This document shows, in pieces, positions 1 through 11,000 of a stretch of DNA of 64,000 nucleotides (the first letter of the stretch is position 1; every line of letters begins with the position of its first letter). The stretch comes from Rhodococcus_F sp040656415. Its GTDB lineage: Bacteria; Actinomycetota; Actinomycetes; Mycobacteriales; Mycobacteriaceae. Where the stretch lies: NCBI RefSeq assembly GCF_040656415.1, contig NZ_JBFAMC010000008.1, positions 1-64,000 on the forward strand. The letters are read 5' to 3'. A program made the position numbers and the translations under genes. The notes under the pieces were generated by a model. That model was not told where the DNA came from. It searched no databases and worked only from the letters and a program-made list of their open reading frames with translations.

Positions 1-3000
1 CGCAGGTGGACCCGGTCGGTCCAGGGGGCGTGGTGGTTGGTGAGCCGGGTGCGGAGGGTGTCGATGGTGGTGGCGGAAAAGTCGGTGCCCCAGTAGGACT
101 CGCAGTCGGGGGCAAGTTGGGACAGTAGCAGTCCGGTGCCGACACCGATCTCGAGGATGCGGGTGGGGGACAGTTGTCGGATCCGGGCCACCGTGCCCGC
201 ACGCCAGTGCCGCATCTGGTCGATCGGGATGGGCTGGCCGGTGTAGCTGCTGGTCCAGCCACGGAAGTCGTCCCCGAACCCGGTCTCGTCGGGGGCGGCA
301 TCGTCACCGGTGTAGAGGTCGTCGTAGACGCGTTGCCACCCGGTGACCAGTTCGGTTTCCTGGGCCCGGTCGTGGGTCAGGGAGGTTTCGGGGTCGAGGA
401 CGACGTACCCGATCAACTGCTTGTCGCTTTGGCCCGCACGCCCGTCGGACGCAGTGGGGGTGTCGCCGATCGCGTGGGTGAGGCGGGTGATGACGGTGGC
501 GTGGGTGACGGTGGGGTGGGTGGTGAGGGCGGCTTCGATCTCGCCGGGTTCGATCCGGAATCCGCGGATCTTGACCTGCTGATCGGTGCGTCCGAGGTAG
601 TCGAGGACACCGTCCGCGGTCCAGCGCACGAGGTCTCCGGTGCGGTACATGCGTCCACCGACGGCGGTGCCGGTGGCGTAGGGGTTGGGCAGGAACCGCC
701 CAGCGGTGAGGGCGGGGTGTCGGTGGTAGCCGCGGGCGACTTGTTCTCCGGCGATGTACAGCTCGCCGGGTACTCCGGCCGGGACCGGGCGCAGCCCGGT
801 ATCGAGGACGTAGGCCTGCACGGTGGCCGCGGGTTCCCCGATCGGCACCCCGGCCGCGGCACCGGGTGCGAGGTCGGCGTCGGCCACTCGGTGCAAGGTC
901 ACGTCCACGGCGGTTTCGGTGGGTCCGTACAGGTTGTGCAGTTGCGCCGACGGCAGGGCGGTGCGGCAGTGGCGGGCGAGATCGGCGGAGAGGGCTTCGC
1001 CGGAGGCGACGAGGTGTTGCACTGAGGTGCACCGGGCGAAGTCCGGGTGGTCGATCACCGCGGCCAGTGCGGAGGGCACGAAGTGGACCACGGTCACGTT
1101 GTGCTGCCGGATTACGCGGAGGATCTGGGTCGGGTCGCGGCCGGCGTCGGGGGGTGCGATCACCAGTCGGGCGCCGACCTGCAGTGGCCAGAACAGTTCC
1201 CAGACCGACACGTCGAACGAGATGGAGGTTTTCTGCAGTACGGCGTCGCCGGGGGTCAGGGGGTAGCAGCGTTGCATCCAGTCCAGCCGGTTCGCTATCG
1301 CGGTGTGGGGGACGGCGACGCCTTTGGGGGTGCCGGTGGATCCGGAGGTGTAGATCAGGTAGGCCGGGTGGCCGGGGTGTAGGGGGGTGGTGCGGTCGGT
1401 GTCCGTGGGGTTGTGGGTGGGCTGCTTCTCAGTGTCGGTGGTGTCGGTGTGGATCTGCCGGATGGGGGTGGTCGGGAGGCCGGTGGCGGTGGTGGTGTCG
1501 GTGATCAGCAGGTGCGGGTGGGCGTCGTGGAGGATGTGCCCGGTGCGTGCGCTGGGGTAGTTCGGGTCGAGGGGGAGGTAGGCGGCCCCGGTTTTCAGGA
1601 TCGCCAGTAGCACGGTGATCAGCTCGGCGGACCTCGGGAGGGCGACGGCGATCACGGTGTCGGGGCCGGCGCCGGTGTGGATGAGGTGGTGGGCCCACCG
1701 GTTGGCGTGCTCGTTGAGCCGGGTGTAGGTCAGGTGCTCGCCTGCGCAGGCCACGGCGATTGCGTCCGGGGACAGGCGCACCTGGTGCTCGACCATGTCC
1801 GGCAACGTTCCGGCTGGTGTCGGCACCTGAATGTGGGTGTGGTTCCAGTCGTGGAGGATGCGGTGGCGTTCGGCCTGGTCGAGGATCTCGAGGTCGGATA
1901 GGTGTTGGTGGGGGTTGGTGGCGATGGTGTCGAGGACGGTCAGGTAGCGGTGGGTGAGGGTATCGATGGTGGTGCGGCCGAACAGGTCGGTGGCGTACTC
2001 GATGGTGGCGGGGATGTCCCGGTCGGGGTCACTGGGGTCGAACAGGTGCATCGAGAGGTCGAATTTCGCGGTGCCGGTGGGGGCGGGCAGCACGGTGGCC
2101 TGTAGGTCGGGGAAGTCGATGTCGGGCAGGGTGTTGTTCTGCCAGGCCAATTCGACTTGGAACAGGGGGTGGTAGGCGGTGGTGCGGGTGGGGTTGAGTA
2201 GTTCGACGAGCAGTTCGAACGGGATGTCTTGGTGGGTGTAGGCGTGCAGGGCTTTGCCGCGGACCTGGTCGAGGATCTGGTCGAAGCGGGGGTGGTGGCT
2301 CAGGTCCACGCGTAGTACCCAGGTGTTGACGAAGAAGCCGATCAGGTCGGTCAGGGCGATGTCGGTGCGGCCGGCGATCGGGCCGCCGATGGTCAGGTCG
2401 TCGCCGGCGCCGTGTTTGTGGAGTAGGACGGCGAGGGCGGATTGGGTGAGCATCGACATGGTCACCCCGTGGGTGCGGGCGAGTTGGTCGAGGCGGTGGT
2501 GCAGGTGTGCGGGGATGGTGAAGATGGTGGTGTCGCCGCGGTAGCTGGCGGTTTTGGGGCGGGGCCGGTCGGTCGGTAGTGGGGTCAGATCCGGTGCCCC
2601 GCCGAGTTCGTGGTGCCAGTACCGGTATTGGGTGGCGATCAGGCTGTCGGGGTCGGTGATCTCGCCGAGGAGGTGGTGTTGCCAGAGGGTGTAGTCGGCG
2701 TACTGGACCGGCAGCGGCTGCCAGTGTGGTTCCTCACCGTCGCGACGGGCGGTGTAGGCGTGGGTCAGGTCCTCGATCAGGGGGGCCATCGACCAGCCGT
2801 CGCCGGCGATGTGGTGGAGCACCAGTACCAGCACGTGCTCGTCGGGCCGGCACCGCAATATGGTTGCCCGCAGCGGGATCTCGGTGGACAGGTCGAAGCA
2901 GTGTCGGGCGGCCTCGGCTACCGCCTCGGCTACCTGACTCGGGTCGAGGTCGGTGAGATGTGTTGGGGCGGTGGCCTGATCGGGGGGAAGGATGTGCTGG

Positions 3001-6000
3001 AAGGGCTCGCCCCTGGTGGTGTCGAAGAGGGTGCGTAGGGGTTCGTGGCGGGCGATGACATCACCGAGGGCGGCGGTCAGCGCATTGGTGTTCAGGGGTC
3101 CGGTCAACCGGAGGGCGAGGGGGATGTTGTAGGTGGCCGACGGGCCCTCGAATTGGTGCAGGAACCACAGTCGTTGCTGGGCGTGTGACAACGGGACCCG
3201 GGCCGGTCGTGCCGTCGGTTCCAATGGGGGACGCACCGGTTGGTTCCCGCCGAGGTGGGGGGCGAGTGCGGCGATGGTGGGGGCGTCGAACAGGACCCGG
3301 ATGGGGAGTTCGACGCCGCGCGTGGTGCGGATCCGGCTGATCAGGCGGGTGGCGAGCAGCGAGTGGCCGCCCAAATCGAAGAAGGAGTCGTCGATCCCGA
3401 CCCGGGGGACACCGAGGATCTCGGCGTACAGGTCGGTGAGGAGTTGTTCGTCGGGGGTGCGGGGGGCCCGGTAGCGGCCGAGGCCGAAGTCGGGGGCGGG
3501 CAGGGCTTTACGGTCGAGTTTGCCGTTCGCGGTCACCGGCAGTGAATCCAAGATGACGATCGCGGCGGGGACCATGTATTCGGGCAGCCGGCCGGCCACA
3601 TATGCCCGTATCTCGGGGACGAGTGCGGATTCCCTGTCCCCGGGTTCGCCCGCGTGGGTGTGCAGGTCGAGGACGATGTAGCCGATCAACTGTTTGTCGG
3701 CGGTCTGACCGAGCGCCTCGTCGTCGGTGGCGGGTTCGCCGCTGCCGATCGGACGGGTGGGGCGGGTGATGACCGCGGCCTGGGTGACGGCCGGGTGTGA
3801 GGTGAGGGTGGCTTCGATCTCGCCGGGTTCGATCCGGAATCCGCGGATCTTGACCTGATCGTCGGTGCGTCCGAGGTAGTCGAGGATCCCGTCTGCGGTC
3901 CAGCGGACCAGGTCCCCGGTGCGGTACATGCGGGTCCCGTCGGTGCCGAAGGGGTTGGGCAGGAACCGCCCCGCGGTCAGGGCCGGGCGGTGGTGGTAGC
4001 CGCGGGCGACTTGTTCTCCGGCGATGTACAGCTCGCCGATCACCCCGGTGGGGACCGGGCGCAGTCCGGTATCGAGGACGTAGACCTGGACGGTGGTGAG
4101 TGGTGCGCCGATCGGCACCCCGGCCGCAGCACCGGGTGCGACGTCACCGGTTGACACGGTGTGGGCGGTGGCGCAGATCGTGGTCTCGGTAGGGCCGTAG
4201 GCGTTGGCCAGTGTGACGTGTGGGTGGTGCGCGTTGAAGTATGCGGCTACGTCGGTTCTGAGGACGTCTCCGGCTGCCACGATGCGGGTGAGGTGGGTGC
4301 AGAGTCGTTCGGTGATGCCGTCGGTGTCCTCGGTGAGGAGACCGAGCAGCGCAGGGGTGAGGAAGATGACGTCGACTTGCTCGGTGGAAACCAGGTCGGC
4401 GAGTGCGTAGGGGTCGAGCAGGCCGTCTGCGGCGATGACCAGCTCTCCCCCATTGAGCAGTGGGGACCAGATCTCGTTGACGGCGGTGTCGAATCCGATC
4501 GACGAGCGCGCCAATAGCCGGGTCCTTGGTCCTTCCGGCCAGCCGTGCACTGCCAGAGTGGTGAGGTTGTGGTGCGTGACGGCGACGCCTTTGGGGGTGC
4601 CGGTGGATCCGGAGGTGTAGATCAGGTAGGCCAAGTGTTGCGGGTGCAGGGGTGTGACCCGGTCGGTGTCGCCGGGGTTGTGGGTGGGCTGGTGGTGCAG
4701 GTCGGTGGTGTCGGTGTGGATCTGCCGGATCGGGGTGGTCGGGAGGCCGGTGGCGGTGGTGGTGTCGGTGATCAGCAGGTGGGGGTGGGTGTCGTCGAGG
4801 ATGTGCCCGGTGCGGTCGCTGGGGTAGTTCGGGTCGATGGGCAGGTAGGCGGCCCCGGTTTTGAGGATCGCGAGCAACACGGTGATCAGCTCCGCCGACC
4901 TCGGGAGGGCGACGGCGATCACGGTGTCGGGGCCGGCGCCGGTGTGGATGAGGTGGTGGGCCCACCGGTTCGCGTTCTCGTTGAGTTGGGTGTAGGTCAG
5001 CTGCTCGTGGTCGAACACCACCGCGACCTGGTCGGGGGTGGTGCGGACTTGGTGTTCGAACATGTCCGGGACGGTGGCGGTGGGGACCGGGGTGTGGGTG
5101 TGGTTCCAGGTGCCGAGGATCTGGTGGCGTTCGGTCTCGTCGAGGAGGTCGAGGCCGGACAGGCGGTCATTGCCTGTGGCGGCCACCTCGCCCACCAAGG
5201 TTTCGAGGCGCTCGAGCAGTCTGGTGATGTCCGAGTCGGTGTAGCGTTCGGCGTCCGCTTCGATCTCCGCACGGATGGGCTCGCTCCGGTCACCGTATGT
5301 GAAGTGGATGGACATGTCGCGCACCGGCCCGCTACGAACCATGTGGTAGGACGCATCGGAGCGGCCGAACTTCACGTCCGAGTTGAACTTCATGACGTTC
5401 AGGGAGAAGCCGAACAGCGGAGCGGAGAAGTTCTTGCTAGTGCCGGCACCGCGGGTCATCCACTCCATGCGAAACCTCTGGTGCGGCAGGGCGGACTTCA
5501 ACGCGGCCGAGACGGCGGCCACGATATCCTCGAAACGGTCGTACTCGTCGGTTTCAACAGAAATCGGAATTATGTTCGATGCCATCGTCGGCACCTGAAG
5601 GGCGTCGGGATCGAGCCGCCCGGTCACCGGAAGCCCGAAGGGCAGTGCCGACCTACCCGACATTCGCTGACCGAACAGATAGCCAACCGCAATTAGCGTG
5701 GATGCGAGAGAGAAATCCGATCTGTTGCTCACATCGTGAACTGCGCACGTTGCTGAACGGGAGAATTCTGTATTTCCGTATCGCACCGTCTTGGCTATGG
5801 TGGGCCATTGTCCCGACAAAGTAACGGGTGCAGGAAGGCTACGTATCCTGTTCTCCCAGAACTCTTTATCGGATTCGAAATCGTCGGATCGCTCGTATTC
5901 CGAGTCCAATTCCCTCATCCGCTCGAGTGGTGCGAACCCACTGGGTGGACTGGGTAGGGACTCGGTGAACGAGTTGTACAGCGAGATGATTCTGGAACAG

Positions 6001-6455
6001 ACCAGAGACAGGCTGAATCCATCCAATGCGATGTGGTGAAAGGACACAAAGAGCATTGAGTATTCGGGGCCGATTGTGACGAGGTCGAAGTGTGTGGGGA
6101 ATTCACTACCCAGAAGGCTGTGTTCGGTCAGCTTGTGCGACATCCAATCCTCGGCGGACTGGACTGGATCCGGGTCCCCGGAAAGGTCGACGGGCTCGAT
6201 ATCCACTTCCCGCGTATCGTGAACTACCTGCTCAATCGAAGTGTGCCCGGCCAGAAAGCTCGACCGCAGTGCCTCACACTCGGCAACGACTTGACGTAGT
6301 GCAGCGGCGAGGGCGGCCTGATCCACATACGACCGTATCTCTATGTATTCATAAATGTTGAATGTCGATGACTCGGGATCGAGGAGTTCCGAAAACCACA
6401 CACCGAGCTGAGCGTTCGTTAGCTGATGGGTGCGGGCATTGACGGTCTCTGACAT
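1..6455 (-). CDS. NRPS-B: non-ribosomal peptide synthetase, 3' end outside window
   Basis: The reading frame starts at ATG 6455-6453 behind a good RBS (AGGAG, 6 nt spacing) and stays open to the window edge (about 2151 codons), so the C-terminal part is missing. Domains in order: starter C (about 6455-5110, begins MSETVN, same family as the first domain of NRPS-A), A (about 5090-3500), T (GGHSL serine near 3361), C (about 3210-1900, HHIAGDG near 2815), A (about 1850-430) and an N-methyltransferase inserted late in this A domain (about 430 to 1, SAM motif LEIGVGTG near 150). Read by alignment to GrsA, the first A pocket is D-T-N-F-V-A-A-I-C-K, identical to module 5 of NRPS-A and not assignable by me. 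The second is D-V-W-H-V-S-L-V-D-K, a serine code, so N-methyl-serine is predicted. It lies downstream of NRPS-A on the same strand with a GH16 pseudogene between. A product class beyond N-methylated peptide is not inferable. Confidence 0.93.
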   Translation of the reverse strand, partial: MSETVNARTHQLTNAQLGVWFSELLDPESSTFNIYEYIEIRSYVDQAALAAALRQVVAECEALRSSFLAGHTSIEQVVHDTREVDIEPVDLSGDPDPVQSAEDWMSHKLTEHSLLGSEFPTHFDLVTIGPEYSMLFVSFHHIALDGFSLSLVCSRIISLYNSFTESLPSPPSGFAPLERMRELDSEYERSDDFESDKEFWENRIRSLPAPVTLSGQWPTIAKTVRYGNTEFSRSATCAVHDVSNRSDFSLASTLIAVGYLFGQRMSGRSALPFGLPVTGRLDPDALQVPTMASNIIPISVETDEYDRFEDIVAAVSAALKSALPHQRFRMEWMTRGAGTSKNFSAPLFGFSLNVMKFNSDVKFGRSDASYHMVRSGPVRDMSIHFTYGDRSEPIRAEIEADAERYTDSDITRLLERLETLVGEVAATGNDRLSGLDLLDETERHQILGTWNHTHTPVPTATVPDMFEHQVRTTPDQVAVVFDHEQLTYTQLNENANRWAHHLIHTGAGPDTVIAVALPRSAELITVLLAILKTGAAYLPIDPNYPSDRTGHILDDTHPHLLITDTTTATGLPTTPIRQIHTDTTDLHHQPTHNPGDTDRVTPLHPQHLAYLIYTSGSTGTPKGVAVTHHNLTTLAVHGWPEGPRTRLLARSSIGFDTAVNEIWSPLLNGGELVIAADGLLDPYALADLVSTEQVDVIFLTPALLGLLTEDTDGITERLCTHLTRIVAAGDVLRTDVAAYFNAHHPHVTLANAYGPTETTICATAHTVSTGDVAPGAAAGVPIGAPLTTVQVYVLDTGLRPVPTGVIGELYIAGEQVARGYHHRPALTAGRFLPNPFGTDGTRMYRTGDLVRWTADGILDYLGRTDDQVKIRGFRIEPGEIEATLTSHPAVTQAAVITRPTRPIGSGEPATDDEALGQTADKQLIGYIVLDLHTHAGEPGDRESALVPEIRAYVAGRLPEYMVPAAIVILDSLPVTANGKLDRKALPAPDFGLGRYRAPRTPDEQLLTDLYAEILGVPRVGIDDSFFDLGGHSLLATRLISRIRTTRGVELPIRVLFDAPTIAALAPHLGGNQPVRPPLEPTARPARVPLSHAQQRLWFLHQFEGPSATYNIPLALRLTGPLNTNALTAALGDVIARHEPLRTLFDTTRGEPFQHILPPDQATAPTHLTDLDPSQVAEAVAEAARHCFDLSTEIPLRATILRCRPDEHVLVLVLHHIAGDGWSMAPLIEDLTHAYTARRDGEEPHWQPLPVQYADYTLWQHHLLGEITDPDSLIATQYRYWHHELGGAPDLTPLPTDRPRPKTASYRGDTTIFTIPAHLHHRLDQLARTHGVTMSMLTQSALAVLLHKHGAGDDLTIGGPIAGRTDIALTDLIGFFVNTWVLRVDLSHHPRFDQILDQVRGKALHAYTHQDIPFELLVELLNPTRTTAYHPLFQVELAWQNNTLPDIDFPDLQATVLPAPTGTAKFDLSMHLFDPSDPDRDIPATIEYATDLFGRTTIDTLTHRYLTVLDTIATNPHQHLSDLEILDQAERHRILHDWNHTHIQVPTPAGTLPDMVEHQVRLSPDAIAVACAGEHLTYTRLNEHANRWAHHLIHTGAGPDTVIAVALPRSAELITVLLAILKTGAAYLPLDPNYPSARTGHILHDAHPHLLITDTTTATGLPTTPIRQIHTDTTDTEKQPTHNPTDTDRTTPLHPGHPAYLIYTSGSTGTPKGVAVPHTAIANRLDWMQRCYPLTPGDAVLQKTSISFDVSVWELFWPLQVGARLVIAPPDAGRDPTQILRVIRQHNVTVVHFVPSALAAVIDHPDFARCTSVQHLVASGEALSADLARHCRTALPSAQLHNLYGPTETAVDVTLHRVADADLAPGAAAGVPIGEPAATVQAYVLDTGLRPVPAGVPGELYIAGEQVARGYHRHPALTAGRFLPNPYATGTAVGGRMYRTGDLVRWTADGVLDYLGRTDQQVKIRGFRIEPGEIEAALTTHPTVTHATVITRLTHAIGDTPTASDGRAGQSDKQLIGYVVLDPETSLTHDRAQETELVTGWQRVYDDLYTGDDAAPDETGFGDDFRGWTSSYTGQPIPIDQMRHWRAGTVARIRQLSPTRILEIGVGTGLLLSQLAPDCESYWGTDFSATTIDTLRTRLTNHHAPWTDRVHL

Positions 6456-7287
6456 TTGGTTCTCCTGTTCCGCAATCGGGCCAGAACGAGAAGTCGACTG
6501 GTTTGTGGATCACGGCATCACGCAGACTTTGCGGACGCGGTGAGTCCGGTTCTTCTCCCCATACTCGAGACATTCAAGGCACAGAATCCCCCGACCCGCG
6601 TGCACTGACGCGAGCCAAAATAAGGAGGAATGGTGCAGTTTAGGAATGCTGTCTTCGATATTTTCCAGAACGCACGGTTTGCGGTTACCACCGCTGGATG
6701 GGTTTGATGACGCACCCATCTCCATGGCTGAGAGTCGGCGTCGCTTTCCGAGCCTTGACTGCTCTACTTCGGATCTCGAGGCCCATCAATCTTCCCAGCC
6801 AGCTGGTTGGTCAGCTCGAGATGCCACCAATCATGCTGATCAACCGAGAGCTTCCAGAAGTGGTTCCCGCACTCGATATTTCTCGGCAGACGGTCGAAAT
6901 GTCGCTTGCTCGAACGTGTTCACACCATGGGACACTCGAGCGGACGATTGGCGGGTATGTCGACCGCTGGTTCTCGACATAGGTTTGGGCTTGAACGGTT
7001 TGGACTTGGACCTGCCCTTGTGAACCGTCGATGATCGTCTGACCTGAGGGTGACTCGTCGGGTGCGCCGGCGCGCAAGAGTGGAGAAGACGTCCTCGGCC
7101 AACGTGACCGTAGGCAATGAAAGTTCGCAGATGAGGCCGGTTATTCCCATCATTGAACACTCCTGCGATCATCGTCGCAGAACCTCGACCTGTCAATCGC
7201 AGCAAGGAATTCAGGCACCAGTAGATGACGGGGTCATGAGGTGAAAGTCATCGCAATCCTCGGCTCCAGACACCTATATCGGGGCCG
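6456..7287. other. Gene-free spacer upstream of NRPS-B, degenerate copy of the spacer upstream of NRPS-A
   Basis: No ORF here shows family features. The stretch is visibly related to 32064-33186: for example the block around 6790-6870 matches 32434-32515 with scattered substitutions, and the segment next to the NRPS start codon is almost the same. It is less GC-rich than the genes around it and presumably carries the NRPS-B promoter. TAAACT on the minus strand at about 6642-6637 is a possible -10 box, but this is weak. Compared with the other copy about 290 bp are missing, mostly close to the GH16 remnant. Confidence 0.6.
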
Positions 7288-7968
7288 AAGCCGAACTACT
7301 TCAATTCGCTTGTGGCGTGCGTAGACCGAATCATCCAGGGTCGTTGCTGGTGATGTGCACGTAGTCCACCAATATTGCCTATTGGAATGACATTGTGGAG
7401 TAGGTGGTTTCGGAGAAGTTCTCGCCGACTTCGACATTGAGAATCATGGAGAACGGGTGATCGTAGACCCATTGGTATCCCATGCCGATGTCCAGCGGTG
7501 TGTGGGTTGCGTACGTCTGTCCGTCGATCGACCACATGATCAGGTACGGGGACCAGTCGACGGGATAGGTGTGAAAGTCGTCGGAGAGCCTTTGACCGTC
7601 GGGAATGGAGAAACAGCTGTTGGGACTTTCGTCCCCTTTGTATCCGGGCCGTGGATTGTCGGGTTCATCCCCCTTCTACTCCGACATGTCGATCTTGCCG
7701 CCTTGGCGCCGCCCCACCTCTGGAAATTGCTGCCTATCATCCAGAACGCGTGCCAGATGCCCTGTCCGGTCGGAAGCTTGATCCGCGCCTCGAAATGTCC
7801 GTATGTCTGGTTGAACGATCTCGAGGTATTGATCCTCCCCGAGGTGAAATCACCGACCTGGGGATTGTTGAGGTCGGTGATATTTCTCCTTTTGGTTGTG
7901 ATCTGGAGGTGCCCGTTGCCGTCCAGCAAGGACTGAAGAACCGAAGGCGATCTTCGACAGAGGCGCGC
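7288..7968 (-). pseudogene. Decayed copy of the GH16 glucanase gene
   Basis: Parts of this stretch translate in shifting frames into the same residues as the intact GH16 gene at 33187-34131: DGNGHLQIT, QVGDFTSGRINTSRSFNQTY, GHFEARIKLPTGQGIW. It is broken in several ways. At the catalytic motif the intact gene has GEIDAMEY, while this copy reads GKIDMSE followed by an in-frame stop (about 7668-7691), so the nucleophile Glu is Lys. About 240 bp near the start of the mature protein are deleted, joining the core to a remnant of the signal-peptide region (about 7931-7968). Frameshifts are present elsewhere and no start codon with RBS remains. It ends 35 bp from the NRPS-A stop codon. A functional product is very unlikely. 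Confidence 0.88.
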
Positions 7969-8003
7969 TCGGTACGGGTTCGGTGGTGTCACAGGTCAGG
8001 ATG

Positions 8004-11000
8004 TCAACCAGGTTCGGGGCAGTCCCTTTCGAGGATGCTGCAAACCTCTTTCAATGTTTCGGGGGAGTCCATGGTCTCGTGTTGCGCGGGCACTGTTCGT
8101 TCGGTGATGGTGCCTTGAATGTATTCGGTCCACTGCGGGCTCAGTGGTGTGCTCGGTTGCTCGAGGTGGGTGGAGTCGGCACGGATGATGAGCAGATCGC
8201 CCACGTGGACGGGAGAACAATAGTCCAGCAGCATCTTTTCGTTGTTGACGACAATCTTAAACAGCGTTTCCTCGAGGTCCGGGAATTCAGGGGAATAGAT
8301 GATGTCTGGGTACCTGAGCTCCACTACTGCACGGAATTCCTTCCGGATTCCGGTCTCGTCTTCCAACACTTGTCTACTCAGTTGGTGGCGTGAAGGATTG
8401 ATCGGTGCACTGTCCATCATGACAAGCTGACCCACCGAGCGTCCCCGCTGATGAAGCTCGACCGCCATGGCATGGGCGATAACTCCCCCGAATGACCACC
8501 CGAGCAATGCGACGGGGCCATGAGGCACCAGGGCAACTACTTCGTCGACGTAGTCGTTGACCATTTCCGGTATCGAGCCTGCGAGCGGTGTAGTCGCGTC
8601 GAGGCCTCGGGCTTGGAGACCGTAAATCGGTTGGTCCGGAAGATGCTGTGCGAGAGGCAGATAGCACCAGGAAACCCCGGAACCCGGATGGATACAGAAC
8701 AGGGGAGGTCTCGAACCCGATGGGTTGATGGTGAGCAGGGGCGCGAGTGGGTTCACCAATTCACAAGTGAAGATTTCGTGCAGCCGGGGGGCGAGTTCGG
8801 CGATGGTGGGGGCGTCGAACAAGACCCGGATGGGTAGTTCGGCGCCGAGTTCGGTGCGGATCCGGCTGATCAGCCGGGTGGCGAGCAGGGAGTGGCCGCC
8901 CAAATCGAAGAAGGAGTCGTCGATCCCGACCCGGGGGACACCGAGGATGTCGGTGTAGAGCTCGGCCAACATCTGCTCGTCGGGGGTGCGGGGGGCCCGG
9001 TAGTGCCCGGTGGTGTAGTCGGGGGCGGGCAGGGCTTTGCGGTCGAGTTTGCCGTTCGCGGTCACCGGGAGTGCATCCAAGATGACGATCGCGGCGGGGA
9101 CCATGTATTCGGGCAGCCGGTCTGCCACATACGCGCGCATTTGGGGGGCGAAGTCGGGGATCGGCTTGCGGTCTTCGCTTCCGGTCTCGTCCCGGTGGCC
9201 CGTGTGGGTGTGCGGGTCGAGGACGATGTAGCCGATCAACTGTTTGTCGTCGGTCTGACTGGCCGGTTCGTCGTCGGTGGTGGGATCGCTGGTGCCGATC
9301 GCGCGGGTGGGGCGGGTGATGACGGCTGCGTGGGTGACGGCGGGGTGGGTGGTGAGGGTGTTTTCGATTTCGCCGGGTTCGATCCGGAATCCGCGGATCT
9401 TGACTTGGTCGTCGGTGCGTCCGAGGAAGTCGAGGACCCCGTCTGCGGTCCAGCGGACCAGGTCTCCGGTGCGGTACATGCGGGTTCCGTCGGTGGTGTA
9501 GGGGTTGGGCAGGAAGCGGTGCGCGGTCAGGGCGGGGCGGTGGTGGTAGCCGCGGGCGACTTGGTCTCCGGCGACATAGAGTTCGCCGGGGACCCCGGGC
9601 GGGACCGGGCGCAGCCCGGTGTCGAGGACGTAGGCCCGCACGGTGGTGAGTGGTGCCCCGATCGGTGCCCTCGTTGCGGGTGTGGGGGTGGGGTCGAGGC
9701 GGGTGTGGGTGGCGTGGACGGTGGTTTCGGTGATGCCGTACATGTTGACCAGCACCGGTGCGGTGTGGTCGGTGCGGGTGTGCCACCGTTGGAGTGTGGT
9801 GGTTTCGAGGGTGTCGCCGCCGAATACGATGTAGCGCAGGGGAAGCGGGGCGGTGTCGTCGCCTGGGGTGGTTTCGGTGAGTTGGGAGAACGCGGCCGGG
9901 GTTTGACTGAGCACGGTCACTTGGTGTCTGCGGAGCAGGTCGAGGAACGCGGTCGGGGATCGGCTGGTGTCGGCGTCGACGATGACGAGGGTGGCGCCGT
10001 GCAGCAGGGCGCCCCATAGTTCCCAGACCGAGAAGTCGAAGGCTGGGGAGTGGAACATGGTCCACACGTCGGTGGGGTGGAAGTCGAACAGGTTCTCGGT
10101 GCCGGTGAACAGGGCCACGATGTTGTGGTGGGGGACGGCAACACCTTTGGGGGTGCCGGTGGATCCGGAGGTGTAGATCAGGTAGGCCAGGTGGCCGGGG
10201 TGTAGGGGTGTGGTGCGGTCGGTGTCGCCGGGGTTGTGGGTGGGCTGGTTGGCGAGGTCGGTGAGGTCGGTACAGATCTGTGGTGTTCCGGTGTGCAGCA
10301 AAGTGGTTGTGGTGGTGGTGTCGGTGATCAGCAGGTGGGGGTGGGCGTCGTCGAGGATGTGCCCGGTGCGGTCGCTGGGGTAGTTCGGGTCGAGGGGGAG
10401 GTAGGCGGCCCCGGTTTTCAGGATGGCCAGCAACACGGTGATCAGCTCGGCGGACCTCGGGAGGGCGACGGCGATCAGGTGTTCGGGGCCGGCGCCGGTG
10501 TGGATGAGGTGGTGGGCCCACCGGTTGGCGTTCTCGTTGAGTTGGGTGTAGGTCAGGTGCTCGCCGTCGCACGTTACGGCGATCGTGTCCGGGGACAGGC
10601 GCACCTGGTGTTCGAACATGTCCGGGACGGTGGTGGCGGGGACCGGGATCGCGGTGGCGTCTCCGATGCTGTTCCAGGTGTGGAGGATCTGGTGGCGTTC
10701 GGTCTCGTCGAGGATCTCGATGCCGGACAGGTGTTGGTGCGAGTCGGCTGCGATGGTGTCGAGGACGGTCAGGTATCGGTGGGCGAGGGTGTCGATGGTG
10801 GTGCGGTCGAACAGGTCGGTGGCGTATTCGATCAGCGCGGGGATGTCCCGGTCGGGGTCACTGGGGTCGATCAGGTTGACGAACAGGTCGAACCTGGCGG
10901 TGCCGGTGGGGGCGGGCAGCACGGTGGCCTGTAGGTCGGGGAGGTCGAGGTCGGGCAGGGTGTTGTTCTGCCAGGCGAAGGCGACCTGGAACAGCGGGTG

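Noticed and set aside
6646..7023. Plus-strand ORF in the spacer upstream of NRPS-B
   Set aside because: Not conserved as a frame in the sister spacer 32064-33186, which argues against coding.
8761..10572. 603-codon minus-strand ORF inside NRPS-A
   Set aside because: Arg/His/Pro-rich product in another frame of NRPS-A without domains; a shadow frame, as are 29506-30615 and 23200-24339.
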